From: Podospora pseudoanserina
Taxonomy: Eukaryota > Ascomycota > Sordariomycetes > Sordariales > Podosporaceae
Direction of reading: 5' to 3'
Length of the DNA stretch: 64,000 nucleotides
NCBI RefSeq assembly: GCF_035222485.1
Contig: NC_085921.1
Location: forward strand, 3,410,001 to 3,474,000
A model generated the notes under the pieces. The model ran no database searches and had not been told where the DNA came from. It worked only from the letters and a program-made list of their open reading frames with translations. The position numbers were made by a program, and so were the translations under genes. Below are positions 45,975 to 57,666 of the stretch, one piece after another (within the stretch, counting starts at the first letter, position 1; the number at the start of each line of letters is the position of its first letter).

Positions 45975-46701
45975 ATGAAGTGTGGGTGGGGGTACACTGT
46001 GGGAAACGCCAATAAGCCGTCGGAATCGGTCTTGTGCCTTTCTTACCGGCTGTTCTTGTTGATGAAAGGATTCTGGGTGAAAAGCAAAGCATTTGTTTTG
46101 CTAAAGGATGATTTGTTGCTTGCTGGCTTTCTGTAGTCTTGTTTTCGGGGGTCAGACCTAAGTTGAATCCCACGCCATGTAGTTATTTCGTCGCATGGGC
46201 TTTTAAGTAATTTTAATGATATAATTCGAGTCGATTATAATCGATAGAGTTGATTTTTGGGCGGTATAATCTGTTGGAGCTGTGTTGCAATTTGTCAACT
46301 GTTAAGAGGCCCTCCCTTTGTTTGTCAAGCCATGGGCTCGAGGCACTTGGCTTCATTTCTTGATTTTTGCCAGCCTACATGTAATATCACACCAGCGAGT
46401 ATGATTAGCACAGATTTAAATGCACAGTTTCTAGTTCATTTTCTAATGCTCATATCATCGGTTCGGAAGTTTTATCTAGTAAGACCTCTGCCACTTGTCT
46501 GACAGCTCTCGGCAGCTGTCATCAGCCAACTGCCTAAACACCCCTCAACACCACATGGCCCCTCCCCGCCATCACCACCAGAGATCACAGGTCAACGATA
46601 CACGCGGAAAGGTTCACAAACATACCTGGTCACTCTCCTGGTTTCATTACATCGCTTCTCATCTCACTCAGCTTCCTCCCAGCAATCTAATTGCCTTCAA
46701 A
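45975..46701. other. Intergenic region
   Basis: 3' flank of the secreted protein and promoter/leader of the GH18 gene. The frame open from 46495 is upstream of the chosen GH18 start and lacks family similarity. Confidence 0.5.
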
Positions 46702-47778
46702 ATGGCACCGATACCCCCACCACACCTCCCTCGTGTCATCACTTACTATCAAACTCACCACACGCCATCCGGCGACCCCATTTCCGTCCTCCCTTTGCTT
46801 CAACACTCCCCAGTCCATCTCACTCACCTCATCCTCGCCGCGATTCACATCAACGAGGACCCCAACGCCCTCACCCTAAACGACCACCCCCCCTCCCACC
46901 CCCGCTTCCAAACCCTATGGGCCGAACTCCGCATCCTCCAAGCCTCCGGCATCAAAGTCCTAGGCATGCTAGGCGGAGCAGCCAAAGGCTCCTTCACCCG
47001 CCTCGACTACCCCTCCTCCACCCCCGACTTTGAAAAATACTACGCCCCTCTAGCCGCCCTCATCAAGGAGCAATCCCTTGACGGCCTAGACCTAGACGTA
47101 GAAGAGGAAATGACCCTAGGCGGTATCATCCACCTCATTGATCGTCTCCGCTCCGACTTCGGCCCAGACTTTATCATCACTCTCGCCCCCGTGGCAGCAG
47201 CATTGCTAAACCATCAACACAACCTCAGCGGGTTCGACTACGAAGCGTTGGAGGTCATGAGGGGCAGGGAGATAAGCTGGTACAACACGCAGTTCTACTG
47301 CGGGTGGGGTGACTGCTCCAACCCGGTCATGTACGAGATGCTGCTCGTCAAGGGGTGGGACCCGGAGAAGATTGTGGTTGGGCTGGTGACCAACCCGGAA
47401 AACGGGGGTGGGTTCGTCCCCTTTGAGGTGTTGGGAAACGTGATACCTCTGCTGGCGGGGCGGCACCCGAGGTTTGGTGGGGTCATGGGGTGGGAGTACT
47501 TCAACAGTTTGCCGGGCGGCAGGGAGAGGCCTTGGGAGTGGGCGGAGCTGATGGGGGGTTACCTGAGGGGTAGGAGGAGCGTGGACGATCAGGGCCTGAA
47601 GCAGGCCGAGGAGGATGTCAAGCGACTGAGAGAGAAGGCGGAGCAGGAGCGGAAACGAGGAGCGGCGGCGGATTCGGATGGTGAGGACGGGAACGAGGTT
47701 CAGGTTCCGGTGCCGAAAGATTTCGAGTATCACTCGGATGGGCTATTGGAGGACGAGGATTCATCACAGCTACCATGA
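46702..47778 (+). CDS. Intracellular GH18 family protein
   Basis: Intronless, 358 residues from the ATG at 46702. That start is favoured because the GH18-like strand RVITYYQTHH begins at once, whereas the longer open frame from 46495 adds low-complexity sequence. The catalytic signature DGLDLDVE fits D-x-x-D-x-D-x-E, with the last Glu as proton donor. Other barrel strands are HLILAAIHINED, KVLGMLGGA, FIITLAPVAAALL, ISWYNTQFY, KIVVGLVTNP and FGGVMGWEYFNS. This architecture is that of chitinases or endo-beta-N-acetylglucosaminidases. There is no signal peptide, so the protein is probably cytosolic, and the substrate is uncertain. The C-terminal ~70 residues form a charged helix (AEEDVKRLREKAEQERKR) and an acidic tail, an unusual addition. 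Confidence 0.88.
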   Translation: MAPIPPPHLPRVITYYQTHHTPSGDPISVLPLLQHSPVHLTHLILAAIHINEDPNALTLNDHPPSHPRFQTLWAELRILQASGIKVLGMLGGAAKGSFTRLDYPSSTPDFEKYYAPLAALIKEQSLDGLDLDVEEEMTLGGIIHLIDRLRSDFGPDFIITLAPVAAALLNHQHNLSGFDYEALEVMRGREISWYNTQFYCGWGDCSNPVMYEMLLVKGWDPEKIVVGLVTNPENGGGFVPFEVLGNVIPLLAGRHPRFGGVMGWEYFNSLPGGRERPWEWAELMGGYLRGRRSVDDQGLKQAEEDVKRLREKAEQERKRGAAADSDGEDGNEVQVPVPKDFEYHSDGLLEDEDSSQLP

Positions 47779-50700
47779 ATCCTTGGTCCCGACACAAGAT
47801 ATCCTGTCTAGGCGGGACAAAATCAGACCACTTTTACCCAGATGTGTGCACTCGCAGACAAGCTTAACAGTGCCAAGCAGCATCATCGGCACCAGCCAAG
47901 GCAAAGGGGGAAGGAATCTGGAAAACAGGGTCCAAGGTCTTTCAGCCAATTGCAGGTCACGGCCAGCTGTCCTGTCCCCTTCTTGCTGGGGCTTGGAATT
48001 TTGAATTGTGCGCATTCCAGTGCACGGGTAGGCTGACAAGACGTGTCAAGTTTAGGGAAGGCCTCTCTGGGAATGATGGAACAATTATATGTGGATTTAG
48101 CTCAAGATCCCAAGAAAGGCTGCAGCATTTCGGGATCGAGGCCGCTAAACTATCCACTACTGTGGGCTCACATGAAAGGAACAGACAGACGGGACGGTCA
48201 ACAAAGCCGTCGACCACGAACACACTATTTTCGAGTCACATCCGTTCTGACAATCTAAAGCCTTTACAAAATAAACTCGGCCCTCCATGTGTCGCGGCGC
48301 TGAACTTGATGTAATGTGCGGTGTGGGACAATAGCTGCGGATGATGCCGGTGGCTGGGCGGGACTGATGATGACGGGATATGTCGTATTTCTTTTGGACA
48401 TACGTCAACCGTCTGAATGGCGCTGCGCGAGGAGGTCGCGGAGGCTCAACCGTCGCTGTGCCGTAAACGCCACGTACGGGTGCGATGTGATGTAATCTAG
48501 GGGTCCAGCTGTTGTTGAACAAAGACGTTTTGTTTGTGACGTTCGAGAGACTGATAGAAAAAGAAGCGGAAGGCACCGTTGGATGGTAGTTGGATGGTGG
48601 ATGGGCCTATGACTCCATTCCATGAGTCGTCGCCGCCGGGAGATAAAAAAGAGAGGCTGATGTCAAAGCCGGAGCTCTGATGTCAGTTAGTCAGGGCATC
48701 GCTGACGATGGTTACAGCCGCTGCCATAACACTCGGTGAAATTGGCGCGTGTTAGACCGAGCGACTGCAAAATGAACACTTTTGGTTTCTTTCAGCGAAA
48801 TGGAAATGATTGTCGTGGCGACTGGTCTGGACCTTTTTTCTGACGGCAGTTTTGGAGCAATTAGATCAGGAACCGTCACGGCTAACAAAGATGTTGACGA
48901 GGTCGGAGGACCCTTGGGGTTGATTTGTGGGGAAAAATCGTCAAGCTCTTGCCTGTTTGGTGACTGACAGGGGTGGGAGCTGTGATGTCATCGGCACGAT
49001 TTGCAGGGGTCTGACGCCTTGCATGCATGCACGAGTGGCGCCAGAATCCGATGTCTCTTTTCCAGCGGATTGTTTTTGCCCTGTGTGCTTGTGAAGTCAT
49101 CGTCAGGGCCAGCGCCGCTTTCTTTCTTCTCTCAAACACAACACGCGAAGCAACACTGCTATGTGTTCCTCCCGCCACATCATCACATCATAGGCCTTTG
49201 CCTCCTGTCACCGCCTGTTGTGCGCCAATTTACCCATCCCTAGCTCACGCATGCCAAGCCGCTTTTGCAATGACCTCCGTCCGGCGTGCCAGCGTAAGAT
49301 TTCGCGCTTGGCAATTAGGACCCCGTGTGGTCTCGCCTTGACTAATTGAATGGGAATTTCAACGTGCCGTCTCTAGACTGGACTCTGAATGGCCTCAGTG
49401 GGATGGGCAAACATGAGAATGCCATGTTTTGCTCCCCCCGTGCTGCCACTGTGCCAACTTTTCCCCTGTCCAAGCGTCGTTTCCCTCGGCCATTGGCTCA
49501 CCATACCCCCTTACCCCCTCTTGCTGCATGCAGGGCAGAAACATATCAGGTATCTTGGCTTCAATAGCAGTGGAAAAGATATTGCTCACATGAGTACATC
49601 AACAACTTCTTCTAACGTTGGCCGAGTACAGATACCTCTCGCGAGATGAGGTTAGGGAATAGCTATCGGCACTCTGCATGAGCCTTGCAGACCGGAACAA
49701 CAAGCATTCATGGTTCTGGGGCCCGCTTTTGTCTTGTCCAACCACTGACATCATTTCAAACCGTCATCCTTTTTGTTGCGGAGGGTGGGTGAGACTGCTG
49801 ATCCCATCTCTCGCTTGCCTTGGCCACCGACGCAGATATCCTCGTCATGTACCCAGGACTCTCTCTTCGTCAGTGCTGTCTCTCTGGCACCACTGAAACG
49901 CCGTCTCCCACGGCTTTAGTCGTCACATCTCGCCTCCGTTATCTCACCCCCCAACTCTATGATCAGCAGGGTCTTGCCTTTCCTGGCTCCCGCTGTCTTC
50001 CCCATCCACCCAACTTCTTCCGTTTTCCGTCATTCATCCTCTCACTGCGTAGTTGCCGCCGCGCTTCACTAACAGGCTGGGGACACCAAGTCGATGCTGT
50101 GGCACTGATCTAAGACAGGTCGGCCAGCCGCGCCGAGCAATTGTTCTGTGGTAACACACGGCCGGCCAAAGTTTACGTCCAGTGAATCCGGCGTAAACGG
50201 GAAGACATGTTCAGTCCCTGAGTGATGGGTTCAAACGGTCATAAGCTACGCCATAACTGGCAGCCGTCCTACGTCTGTCATGGTCACCCCATGTTCAAAC
50301 GGCGCTCATCACCGCTGATCGGTCATAGGTTTGGGGGTAAGCTTGCATCTGAGGGTAGCAGCACTATCCTCTTCCACCTATGAGGTGGTGAGAGAGACGG
50401 GCCCCCTTCTTGTCGTGCCTTTGTGAGATTGGTTCCGGCGGGTGGTGGTGTGCGAGGATCATGGTGACGATGGGTGTGAGACCTCTCTTGTCCCGACTGC
50501 TCTCTCTGAGGGTCCCTGCCCGTCCCCCGCGTGAACCCCTTCTGCTTGTCAATCTGCCCTTCGAACTTTCCCCCCTCCCCTGTCCCCACACCACTCGTAC
50601 CCCTTCCCACACAAAAAGTGCCATTGATTACCAGGCCCCACCAAACCTCGCCTTAATCAGATACACTCCAAGCACCTACAAGCCAAGCTCTCCGTTATAA

Positions 50701-50964
50701 AGCCTGGCGACCCCTCCCCTCCGTTTCCTTGTTTTTTTTCTTTCCGCATCTTAGTCACAGACTAATAAACACAATCAACTCTTGGCTGCTGAAGCTTGAC
50801 AAACAATAACCGCAAACTTCTTCTCTTTGTCGGCGTTTTCCTTTTGAGTAGCTCTCCTACAGTCTCTCATCTCTTGCAAAAAGTTTCAACGTGAGCGGCA
50901 CTATCATCACCATCGTCAGCTCTCCAAAGAAATCATCACCACCCACAAAGACATAACCTGCACC
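47779..50964. other. 3.2-kb intergenic region
   Basis: No supported gene: all open frames are under 145 codons, overlap one another and lack motifs. From about 50500 to 50950 the sequence is CT-rich, the promoter and long 5' leader of the small gene at 50965. Confidence 0.5.
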
Positions 50965-51216
50965 ATGCCCACCACCCAAAACGCCTCTTACTCCGTCGGC
51001 CTCGCCATGTCCCCCCCACCACCCAGCGACCTCGGCAGCTACGCTCGCTCCATGCACCAACATACCAAGCGCCAGATGGACTCCATCTCCCAGGCCTCCA
51101 CCTCCCCCGAGAGGCGCTCCCCAAGCCAGAACAACGACCGCTCCTCGGGCACAAACAGCATGCCCAACGGCGTATCGAACCAGAGGAGAAACCCAGGCGA
51201 TTACAACTACCAGTAA
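50965..51216 (+). CDS. Small proline/serine-rich protein, 83 residues
   Basis: An 83-codon frame with a good start context (CACCATGCC). Its third codon positions are strongly C-biased, as in highly expressed genes of this fungus. That sets it apart from random frames and argues that it is real. The product has a central LAMSPPPPSDLGSYARSMH-type segment followed by QHTKRQMDSISQA and a basic, Ser/Asn-rich disordered end. There is no signal peptide or membrane helix. I have the impression of a small conserved ascomycete protein but cannot name it, and no function is assigned. A long pyrimidine-rich leader precedes it. Confidence 0.6.
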   Translation: MPTTQNASYSVGLAMSPPPPSDLGSYARSMHQHTKRQMDSISQASTSPERRSPSQNNDRSSGTNSMPNGVSNQRRNPGDYNYQ

Positions 51217-52049
51217 ATCAGTTGTGACGCATCATTGCCGTGAGGGAGAAAGAAATAAGCGTGAAAATCTCTTCATTTCTTCGTTTTCTATCGGGCTGGG
51301 AAGAGAAGAGGAAAAAGCGTAACAACCATTCTTCAGCATCGGGTTTTTTTTCTTCTTCTGGGCCGGGGAAAACATGACGCTGGTTGTTACACATGACACA
51401 TATATCTACTAGGATGTGTGTGGTTTCGGAATGGATATGATATGGGGCGTACACGAGTTGGGGGGAAAAAGGTTTTCGGTTGTCTTCTCCCTTCTCTTCT
51501 CGAATACTTGCATATCTGGGTCTTTTTTTTTTTTGGGAAGTCGTCCTTTTTTTGCTCATCACCTCTCGTTTTTGTTGCGAGCATGGCGTTTAATGGACTG
51601 GGAATATCGGTGGGGATTAAGCAATGATTTTCCCTGGAGTTGTCGGTTTGCGAATACGCTCTCGATAGATGATTTTCTTTCTCTGTTCTGAGCATGAATT
51701 GATGATGGAGGTGGGCTGGTACATCAAAGTATCTAGTACGCATAAGCAATCAATGTGTTAATTCTCGGTCAATTCTTTGGCTGGGATAATCTCGACTCAC
51801 TTTGTTCGTTTTTTAATGTGAATTTCAGTGTGAATCAATTATTAGTGTAACGGATGTGCTGATTCTGTAGTCGGTTTTCCTAGCCAACTTTGTAAGCACA
51901 CCGTGAGCTCTATGTAACCTGTTTCCCTGGGTGGTACCATTCTCTTATCACTTCCGCTCGTCATGTTAAAGTGTGCTGTGTGCCGGTAAAACAATTATTC
52001 CTCTCATTACCCCATCGGTTGATTTGGCAGGTGCCGCTCATATGCAACT
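51217..52049. other. Convergent 3' flanks
   Basis: No gene supported. It holds the 3' ends of the small gene and of YJU2. T runs occur near 51344 and 51523. Confidence 0.5.
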
Positions 52050-52978
52050 TCAAGCCACCTTCTTCTTCTTGATCCCCAATAGCGCGGCGTGATCCTTTTT
52101 CCTCTTAACCACCCTCTTAAAACTAGGCGGTGGCATATCCGTCGTATCGGTCCCCGCTGTCGTCGCAGCTGCCGTCGTCGCAGGTTTAACCCCCTCACTC
52201 AACGACAAGCTTGGCCCCCATTACTCCCATCCACCCCCTTCTCCTCCTCTTCCGGCTCCTCCACAATCTCCTCCAACATCTCCTGCCTCCTCGCAAACTG
52301 AAACGCCCTCCTCGCCGCCTCAGCATCCTCCTCCTCCTGCCTCCTCCTCTCTTTTTCCTCCTCCGTCTCCTTACTCACCAACCCCTCCAACAAATCCACC
52401 CCCTCACTCTTCGCTTTCTCCAACCTCGCATTCCGACTCCTAATCTCATCCAACGCGTCCGCCACCGCCATCTCCCTCTTCGCATCCTCCGTTTTCTGCT
52501 CCAACTCAGCCATAGCATTCTTCTCCTCCTCCCCCGCCGCCTCCGCCATTTCCCGTTCCAACCGATCCAACCTCTGCTCATCCGTCTCATCTTCCCCATC
52601 CCCATTGTCCCCATCATCCAACCCCCTCTTCCACGGATCCGTGTTCCTCTTGGCCCCCTGCTCAACAGTATAATCCTGATTCTTGGGATCAGTCTTGAAC
52701 ACAATCTCCGCCGAGCACCTCGTGCACCGAATGTAAAACCGGTAAATCTGTATAGACAAGTATTTTTCGTCTGGTCGGGTTTCTTTGCGCGCGTTGAATT
52801 TGCGGCCGCGATACATGTACTCCCCGCAGGCGGTGCAGCGCATGCTGAACGGGGCCATCAGGCGCACGACTTGGACCTTGGGAGTGTTGGCCGCGGATTT
52901 GGGCTTGCGGGTTCGCCCTACGAGGGAGGGGTCAAAGTCGGGGGGGTAGTATTTGGAGAGGACTTTGCGTTCAGACAT
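52050..52978 (-). CDS. YJU2: Splicing factor YJU2 (CWC16 family), with a frameshift near the C-terminus
   Basis: The start is at 52978 and the single exon encodes the CWC16 fold: the YYPPDFDPSL opening, MRCTACGEYMYRGRKFNARKE, IRCTRCSAEIVFKTDP and NQDYTVEQGAKRNTDPW, with two Cys pairs binding zinc. A long charged coiled coil follows (about residues 140-240). Yju2/CCDC94 joins the Prp19-associated spliceosome and promotes the first catalytic step. The main frame ends prematurely at 52199. In the next frame the expected C-terminus continues without a stop (MPPPSFKRVVKRKKDHAALL, then GIKKKKVA) to the stop at 52050-52052. One extra base in the five-C run at 52215-52219 would join them. No usable intron is seen, so this is probably a sequencing or assembly indel. 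Confidence 0.85.
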
Positions 52979-53504
52979 TGCGGCGGCGGCGGTGGTGGTG
53001 GTTTAATCGGTGGTGGCTTGTCGGGTTGTGAGTGGTTTTCGGCGAGAGGATGTGAAGAAGGATTTCGAAGTCGAATAGTGGTGCGACGCGTAAGAAGTCG
53101 AAAATTCGGGATGCGACTGCTGGGTTGGGAAAGTATAGAGTTGTCGGCTGCGGTCGGTTGTGGTTGGATGTGCGATTAAGGTGCTGGTGCCACATTGAGG
53201 CTGAAAAAGGGGCGCCACTCTCGCTCGGAGTGCAGGGATCCCGGCAACAAGGGTCGGGTGATATGGGTTAGGGTTGACAAAGCACTTCGCTCACAAACAT
53301 TACATGGATCATGGTAAGCAATCGGCTGAGGAACCTCAGGGTTCAAATTCACGCTATATATCGTCATCTCCGTTCTGATTGCTTCTCAGTCTCACATTCG
53401 CCTTCAGATATCTCTCTGTACCCAATACGCGCATTTGGCTGCATGGCCTTCATCTCATCATCAACCATCCCATTTCATTCCTCCACCTCCCAATTCCACG
53501 CCAT
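52979..53504. other. Intergenic region between YJU2 and MTHFR
   Basis: A 526-bp stretch that serves as YJU2 promoter and the 3' flank of the reductase gene. A CCG/CCA-type triplet tract lies next to the YJU2 start. Nothing else is seen. Confidence 0.5.
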
Positions 53505-55523
53505 CTAGTTCAGCAGCACCTTCCAAATGGCATCGCTATCGATGAAGTCATGGTGAATAATGTTTACCAACCATGAATCACCCCTAATCTTTTCAAGCAG
53601 CTTTTCACTCTCCGACCCCTTCCCATAAATCTTGGCCCATTCTCCCCAGATCCCAAACGCCTCCTCGCTCCAGGCCCGGAAACTGACTTCTTCAATAATT
53701 GTGGGCGTGACAATCTCCTTGCCGGGGAAAACACCCCACGTCACGGCATTGGTGCTGGCCTCCTTCTCCCCCTCTGCCTCCAACGAGCCAGCGGCATCCG
53801 AGCTGACAAAGTCACCGGCGGCGTTGATGGCATAGAAACATACATCGTCCTTCAAGTCTGGGTGCCTAAGTTTTTGTTCGAGCACCTTCCAGTCCGCCGA
53901 CGGAATGAAGAACTCGACAAATGCCTTTTGAAAGACGAACCCGTTTGCCGGTCCCCATCCAAAAGTGGGATCACTGGACCGAAGGCCGTTAACCGCCGGC
54001 TGCGAGGCCAACGACCACCAGCCCTTGGAGTTGAGCTTGATGAGCTGGTCGCGAATCTTGTCGGTTTCCGGGCTGAATCCTTCTTCGCTCCACGGAATGG
54101 TTGTGAGCTCGCCCTTGAGGTGGCGGATAAAGACGTTGTTGATGTCCTCGGTGGTCCTTGGAGTGCCCCAGATCCGAAGCGCCTGGGCCACCGTAACGTG
54201 CAGGCTTACACCGTAGCCGTCGATTTGACCGTAGGCGGGAGACCGAGCATCGCCCCATCTGCCGTTGGGGAAGTCATCCCACGTGGCTTCACGGCCTAGT
54301 ACGCCTTCGCCCTCTGAAATAGCCAGTGTGTTAGCGCGGGAATTGATGGGTTCTGCCGGAATGCTAGCCTCCTGTGCTGTCGCTTCCCAGTCGGGATAGG
54401 ATGTGGATCGACCCTGGACAATAACCCGATCCCTGGGATCAGAGCCAATCGAGCCCTTTCGTCTTCCATCATCGGGGACGGATCCGTTGATGCGAAGAAG
54501 TCGAATGTCCGGTAGAGGGTTATGTCTCACAGCGGACTGAAGCTCTTCCTCCTCTGGAGTTTCGGGAGGGATCAACCCTGTTCTTTCGATAATGAACGAT
54601 ACTGCCTTTTCCAGGTTGAGCGTGTAAAAGTGAAAGCCCTTGGGACCCTCGGCCGTCCTGCCCTTGATCTCCTTGATCTGCTCCACCAGTTCGCTGACAA
54701 TATCCACCCCCACCTCCTTGACTCTTTCATCGTCACCCCTGACGGCCTCCAGACGGTCCATGAGTGCATCGGGTATCTTGGCGTGGCTGAGCTTTGTCGT
54801 CCTTTTGATCATTTGATAACTCTGGATAGGCATAAGACCAGGGATAATCACGATATCCTTGAATGCACCGCTTGGATGCTCCCGAAGAGTCTTCTCGAAA
54901 TGATCGTACGCTGCAATGTCGAAAAACAACTGTGTCATGAGAAAATCGGCTCCGGCCTGCACCTTCTCGACGAGATAAGGAAGGTCATGCTCCAGGCTCT
55001 GACCGAGGGGATGGCTTTCATCGGCATGGCCTTCCGGATAGGCGGCAACACCAATGCAGAAGTAATCGCCGTGAGTCTTGCGGATATAACGAACGAGGTC
55101 GACGGCCCAATGGAACTCTTCCTCTTCGTCATCGTCGGTCTGCGGCTCGTTGCTATCACGGTACTCGGCTCTTCTTGGCGGGTCGCCCCTGAGGGCGAGG
55201 ATATTGCGAATACCCAAAGCCTTTGCGTCCTCCAATGTCTTATCTATCAGCTTCCGGCTCATGTTAGTGCAGGTAAGATGCAGACATGTTGTCAGGCCCA
55301 GCTCCCGCTGGCAGATCTCGGCGAGCTCGAGGGACTTGGTTGCTGTAGAACCGCCGGCGCCCCAGGTAACGTTGACAAAGAGTGGTCGCAGGGCCCTCGC
55401 CATCCGATCGAGCCGGTCACGGAGGTTGGAGAAACCCATGGCCGTCTTGGGCGGGAAGAATTCGAGGGAGCAGTAGTTCGTCTCGGCGGGCAAAGCCGCA
55501 ATTTTGTCTGTGATTTTGTCCAT
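53505..55523 (-). CDS. MET12: Methylenetetrahydrofolate reductase, MET12 type
   Basis: Intronless, 672 residues from the ATG at 55523 (MDKITDKIAALP), which aligns with the usual family start. An in-frame ATG at 55580 would add 19 residues. The enzyme reduces 5,10-methylene-THF to 5-methyl-THF for methionine synthesis, using FAD and NAD(P)H in the cytosol. The N-terminal barrel (~1-320) shows SLEFFPPKTAMG, VNVTWGAGGSTA, HLTCTNMS, NILALRGDPPR, GVAAYPEGH, GADFLMTQLFFD, IIPGLMPI and GFHFYTLNLEKA. The C-terminal half is the eukaryotic regulatory domain (FPNGRWGDARSPAYG, QPAVNGLRSSDP, GWGPANGFVFQKAFVEFF, NAVTWGVFPGKEI). The TWGAGG motif fits the MET12/met9 paralogue rather than MET13 (from memory of the families). 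All key motifs are intact. Confidence 0.93.
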   Translation of the reverse strand: MDKITDKIAALPAETNYCSLEFFPPKTAMGFSNLRDRLDRMARALRPLFVNVTWGAGGSTATKSLELAEICQRELGLTTCLHLTCTNMSRKLIDKTLEDAKALGIRNILALRGDPPRRAEYRDSNEPQTDDDEEEEFHWAVDLVRYIRKTHGDYFCIGVAAYPEGHADESHPLGQSLEHDLPYLVEKVQAGADFLMTQLFFDIAAYDHFEKTLREHPSGAFKDIVIIPGLMPIQSYQMIKRTTKLSHAKIPDALMDRLEAVRGDDERVKEVGVDIVSELVEQIKEIKGRTAEGPKGFHFYTLNLEKAVSFIIERTGLIPPETPEEEELQSAVRHNPLPDIRLLRINGSVPDDGRRKGSIGSDPRDRVIVQGRSTSYPDWEATAQEASIPAEPINSRANTLAISEGEGVLGREATWDDFPNGRWGDARSPAYGQIDGYGVSLHVTVAQALRIWGTPRTTEDINNVFIRHLKGELTTIPWSEEGFSPETDKIRDQLIKLNSKGWWSLASQPAVNGLRSSDPTFGWGPANGFVFQKAFVEFFIPSADWKVLEQKLRHPDLKDDVCFYAINAAGDFVSSDAAGSLEAEGEKEASTNAVTWGVFPGKEIVTPTIIEEVSFRAWSEEAFGIWGEWAKIYGKGSESEKLLEKIRGDSWLVNIIHHDFIDSDAIWKVLLN

Positions 55524-57666
55524 GGCGTGGTTCTTGCCAGCCTCTACAGGCAATTCCAAACTGGGAAGAAATTCACCCATTGGGGTTGAAAGGGGAGATG
55601 GATGGCGGGCAGCTGTGTGCTCTGACAATAATAAGGAGGGGCGGGAGCTCCTGGGTGGCTTCGGCGGATGCTCGGAGAAGGAGAACCGCTACACAAAAGA
55701 TTGGATGAAAGTGGCTGCTCGGTGCGCTGGAGGGCTCGATCCCTGCTGGGAATGCTAGGAATGTATTCGAGAAGCGGACGGTTCCTGACTCGATGTTTGT
55801 TGGCCCAGTTACTCGACTACGAGCTCCTTTTCAATGTTGCTTCTAGCAAGAATTTCCCGTGGTCAAGGTGCACTGTTTCATTCCAGCGGCGACTAGTCAA
55901 CCCCACCTTTTACGTAGGTGACGTGGGGTACAAGCAAACCTCCTTCCCGCGATCGCAACGCCTGTCAGAATGTGGGGTTTCTATCACTCTGGGCGCCTCG
56001 GTGAGACAGCCAACCACATCGGCAGTTAGTTTAGGTGCGAGGAGGCATAGTGATTGGTGAAGGTCTGTCATGTGGTCGTGTACCCGGATCTGAATTACAC
56101 GTCCCCCACTTCCAATTATCGATCGGATGAGAACGTGCTCTAATATTTACCATTGAGAATCCCCAGGAGGACCCAGGAGGACTGTATTGAAGCTGACTAT
56201 GGGATATATACGTGGGGGGGCCTAGGGAGAACATGGCATTGCGGCTTTACCCGCTAATTGTCTGACATGTGCTTCGATGCCGAGTCTTGGTTGAGACATT
56301 GTACGTGTCAAGTTGAGTTCTTTGCAAACCTATACCTGTATCAGCAATAAAAGCGTTAGCTCAACAGCCTGGCAGAGCCTGCGGGATGACAGCATGTGGT
56401 GTTCAGATATTCAGGAATTGCCATGGTATCGTCACCCTAAACACACGGCACTGCTGAACCTCTATCTACGATGTAAATAGAGGCTCGACCGTTGTTGAGT
56501 AGGTTTACCGGATTGTTTAATTGTCATCAGGATTAAAAAAAGACAGAGAAGCCAGACACGTAGGGCAATCGACGTACCAATTGAAAGTCGAGAGCGAGCG
56601 TGTAACAAATATATATATATATGAGAGATCCAAGGTTATCAAATCTGGTCTACGTGGCAGCAAGTAAAAAGACAAGTGAGAAAGAGAATGTCTAGTGCTT
56701 CAGGTCATCACCGCATCATGGAACCGCGCAATTAAGGGGCACTCGTGACGATGGTTTTAAACAAGGGCTTCGTAGAGTTAATCTCGACTCGGCAACTGAG
56801 ATCGCCAACAGCATGGAGTGCGTGGTGATGTTGGTGATGTATTCACAGTTGATGGTCTTTGTGGAAGAGAAGAAAAGAGAATGTTAAAATTGGCGGCGCG
56901 AAATTTTTCTTTGTACGAGACTCGACTGGCGAGGTTCTGGTGGGGTTCTTTGTGCCGGCTGTCACCGCCCGTAACGTTCTGGTGGTCGGCCTGGTTTTGG
57001 TGCTCCCGGCACGGTGGAAGTGGTGGTGGGCTGCTTTTGCCGGCCAGTCATGTTTTTTTGGCACTAAAATGTGGTGGAGACGTCGCGAAGACCCGCCACA
57101 GTGCACTGCCTGTTGCTTTGGGGGCTCTCTCAAGATTTGTTCTTTTCCACCATTGTTCGAGAACTGAGAAAACGGCTTCTGACATCCCACCACGCTTCCC
57201 TGATGCTCTAAAACCCTGCCGCCCAACCTTCAACCTTCACGCATACCTTAATAATAGGATATTCTCGTGAGAACATCGCCCAGACATCCATCCCGCCACT
57301 GACGCCAACTGCCACCCACCACCAAACCGCACCACCACCTCCAAAGGTCCTCGAGACGAAACAGCCGCCCGCCGTGTTAATCCTCCTCAACCCACACCTG
57401 ACATCACCCACCTCCCTTTCCGCTCGCCTTCCCGTTCGAATAATACACCACTGTGAGCGTCACTGCGATTTAATCTGAGCACTTGCACTGCACCAATTTG
57501 TGCTCTCGGGGCTTCCAATAGTCGCCCTTCGTGTCTGTTGCACCACAGGCCGAACTACACCAAAGGTTGCTGTCGATCATTGAAGGGCGTGGCTGGTGCT
57601 TGCTCGCAAGCTGTAGACACTCTTTAGACACACCCTTTCCCCCTAGTACCGGTTTCCATCTTCTCC
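55524..57666. other. Divergent intergenic region
   Basis: 2.1 kb between the divergent reductase and cap-binding protein genes. No gene is supported. It contains an (AT)n stretch near 56610, and from ~57240 a CT/CA-rich leader before 57667. Confidence 0.5.

Noticed and set aside
52211-53179. 322-codon plus-strand frame
   Set aside because: Antisense shadow of YJU2. The leucine/proline-rich product arises from its charged coiled-coil codons.
54522-55589. 355-codon plus-strand frame
   Set aside because: Antisense shadow of the methylenetetrahydrofolate reductase gene, which has all family motifs on the other strand.
56348-56420. tRNA-like D-arm (GCTC...GAGC) near 56358
   Set aside because: No anticodon stem, a poor T-arm and no acceptor pairing, so it does not fold as a tRNA.
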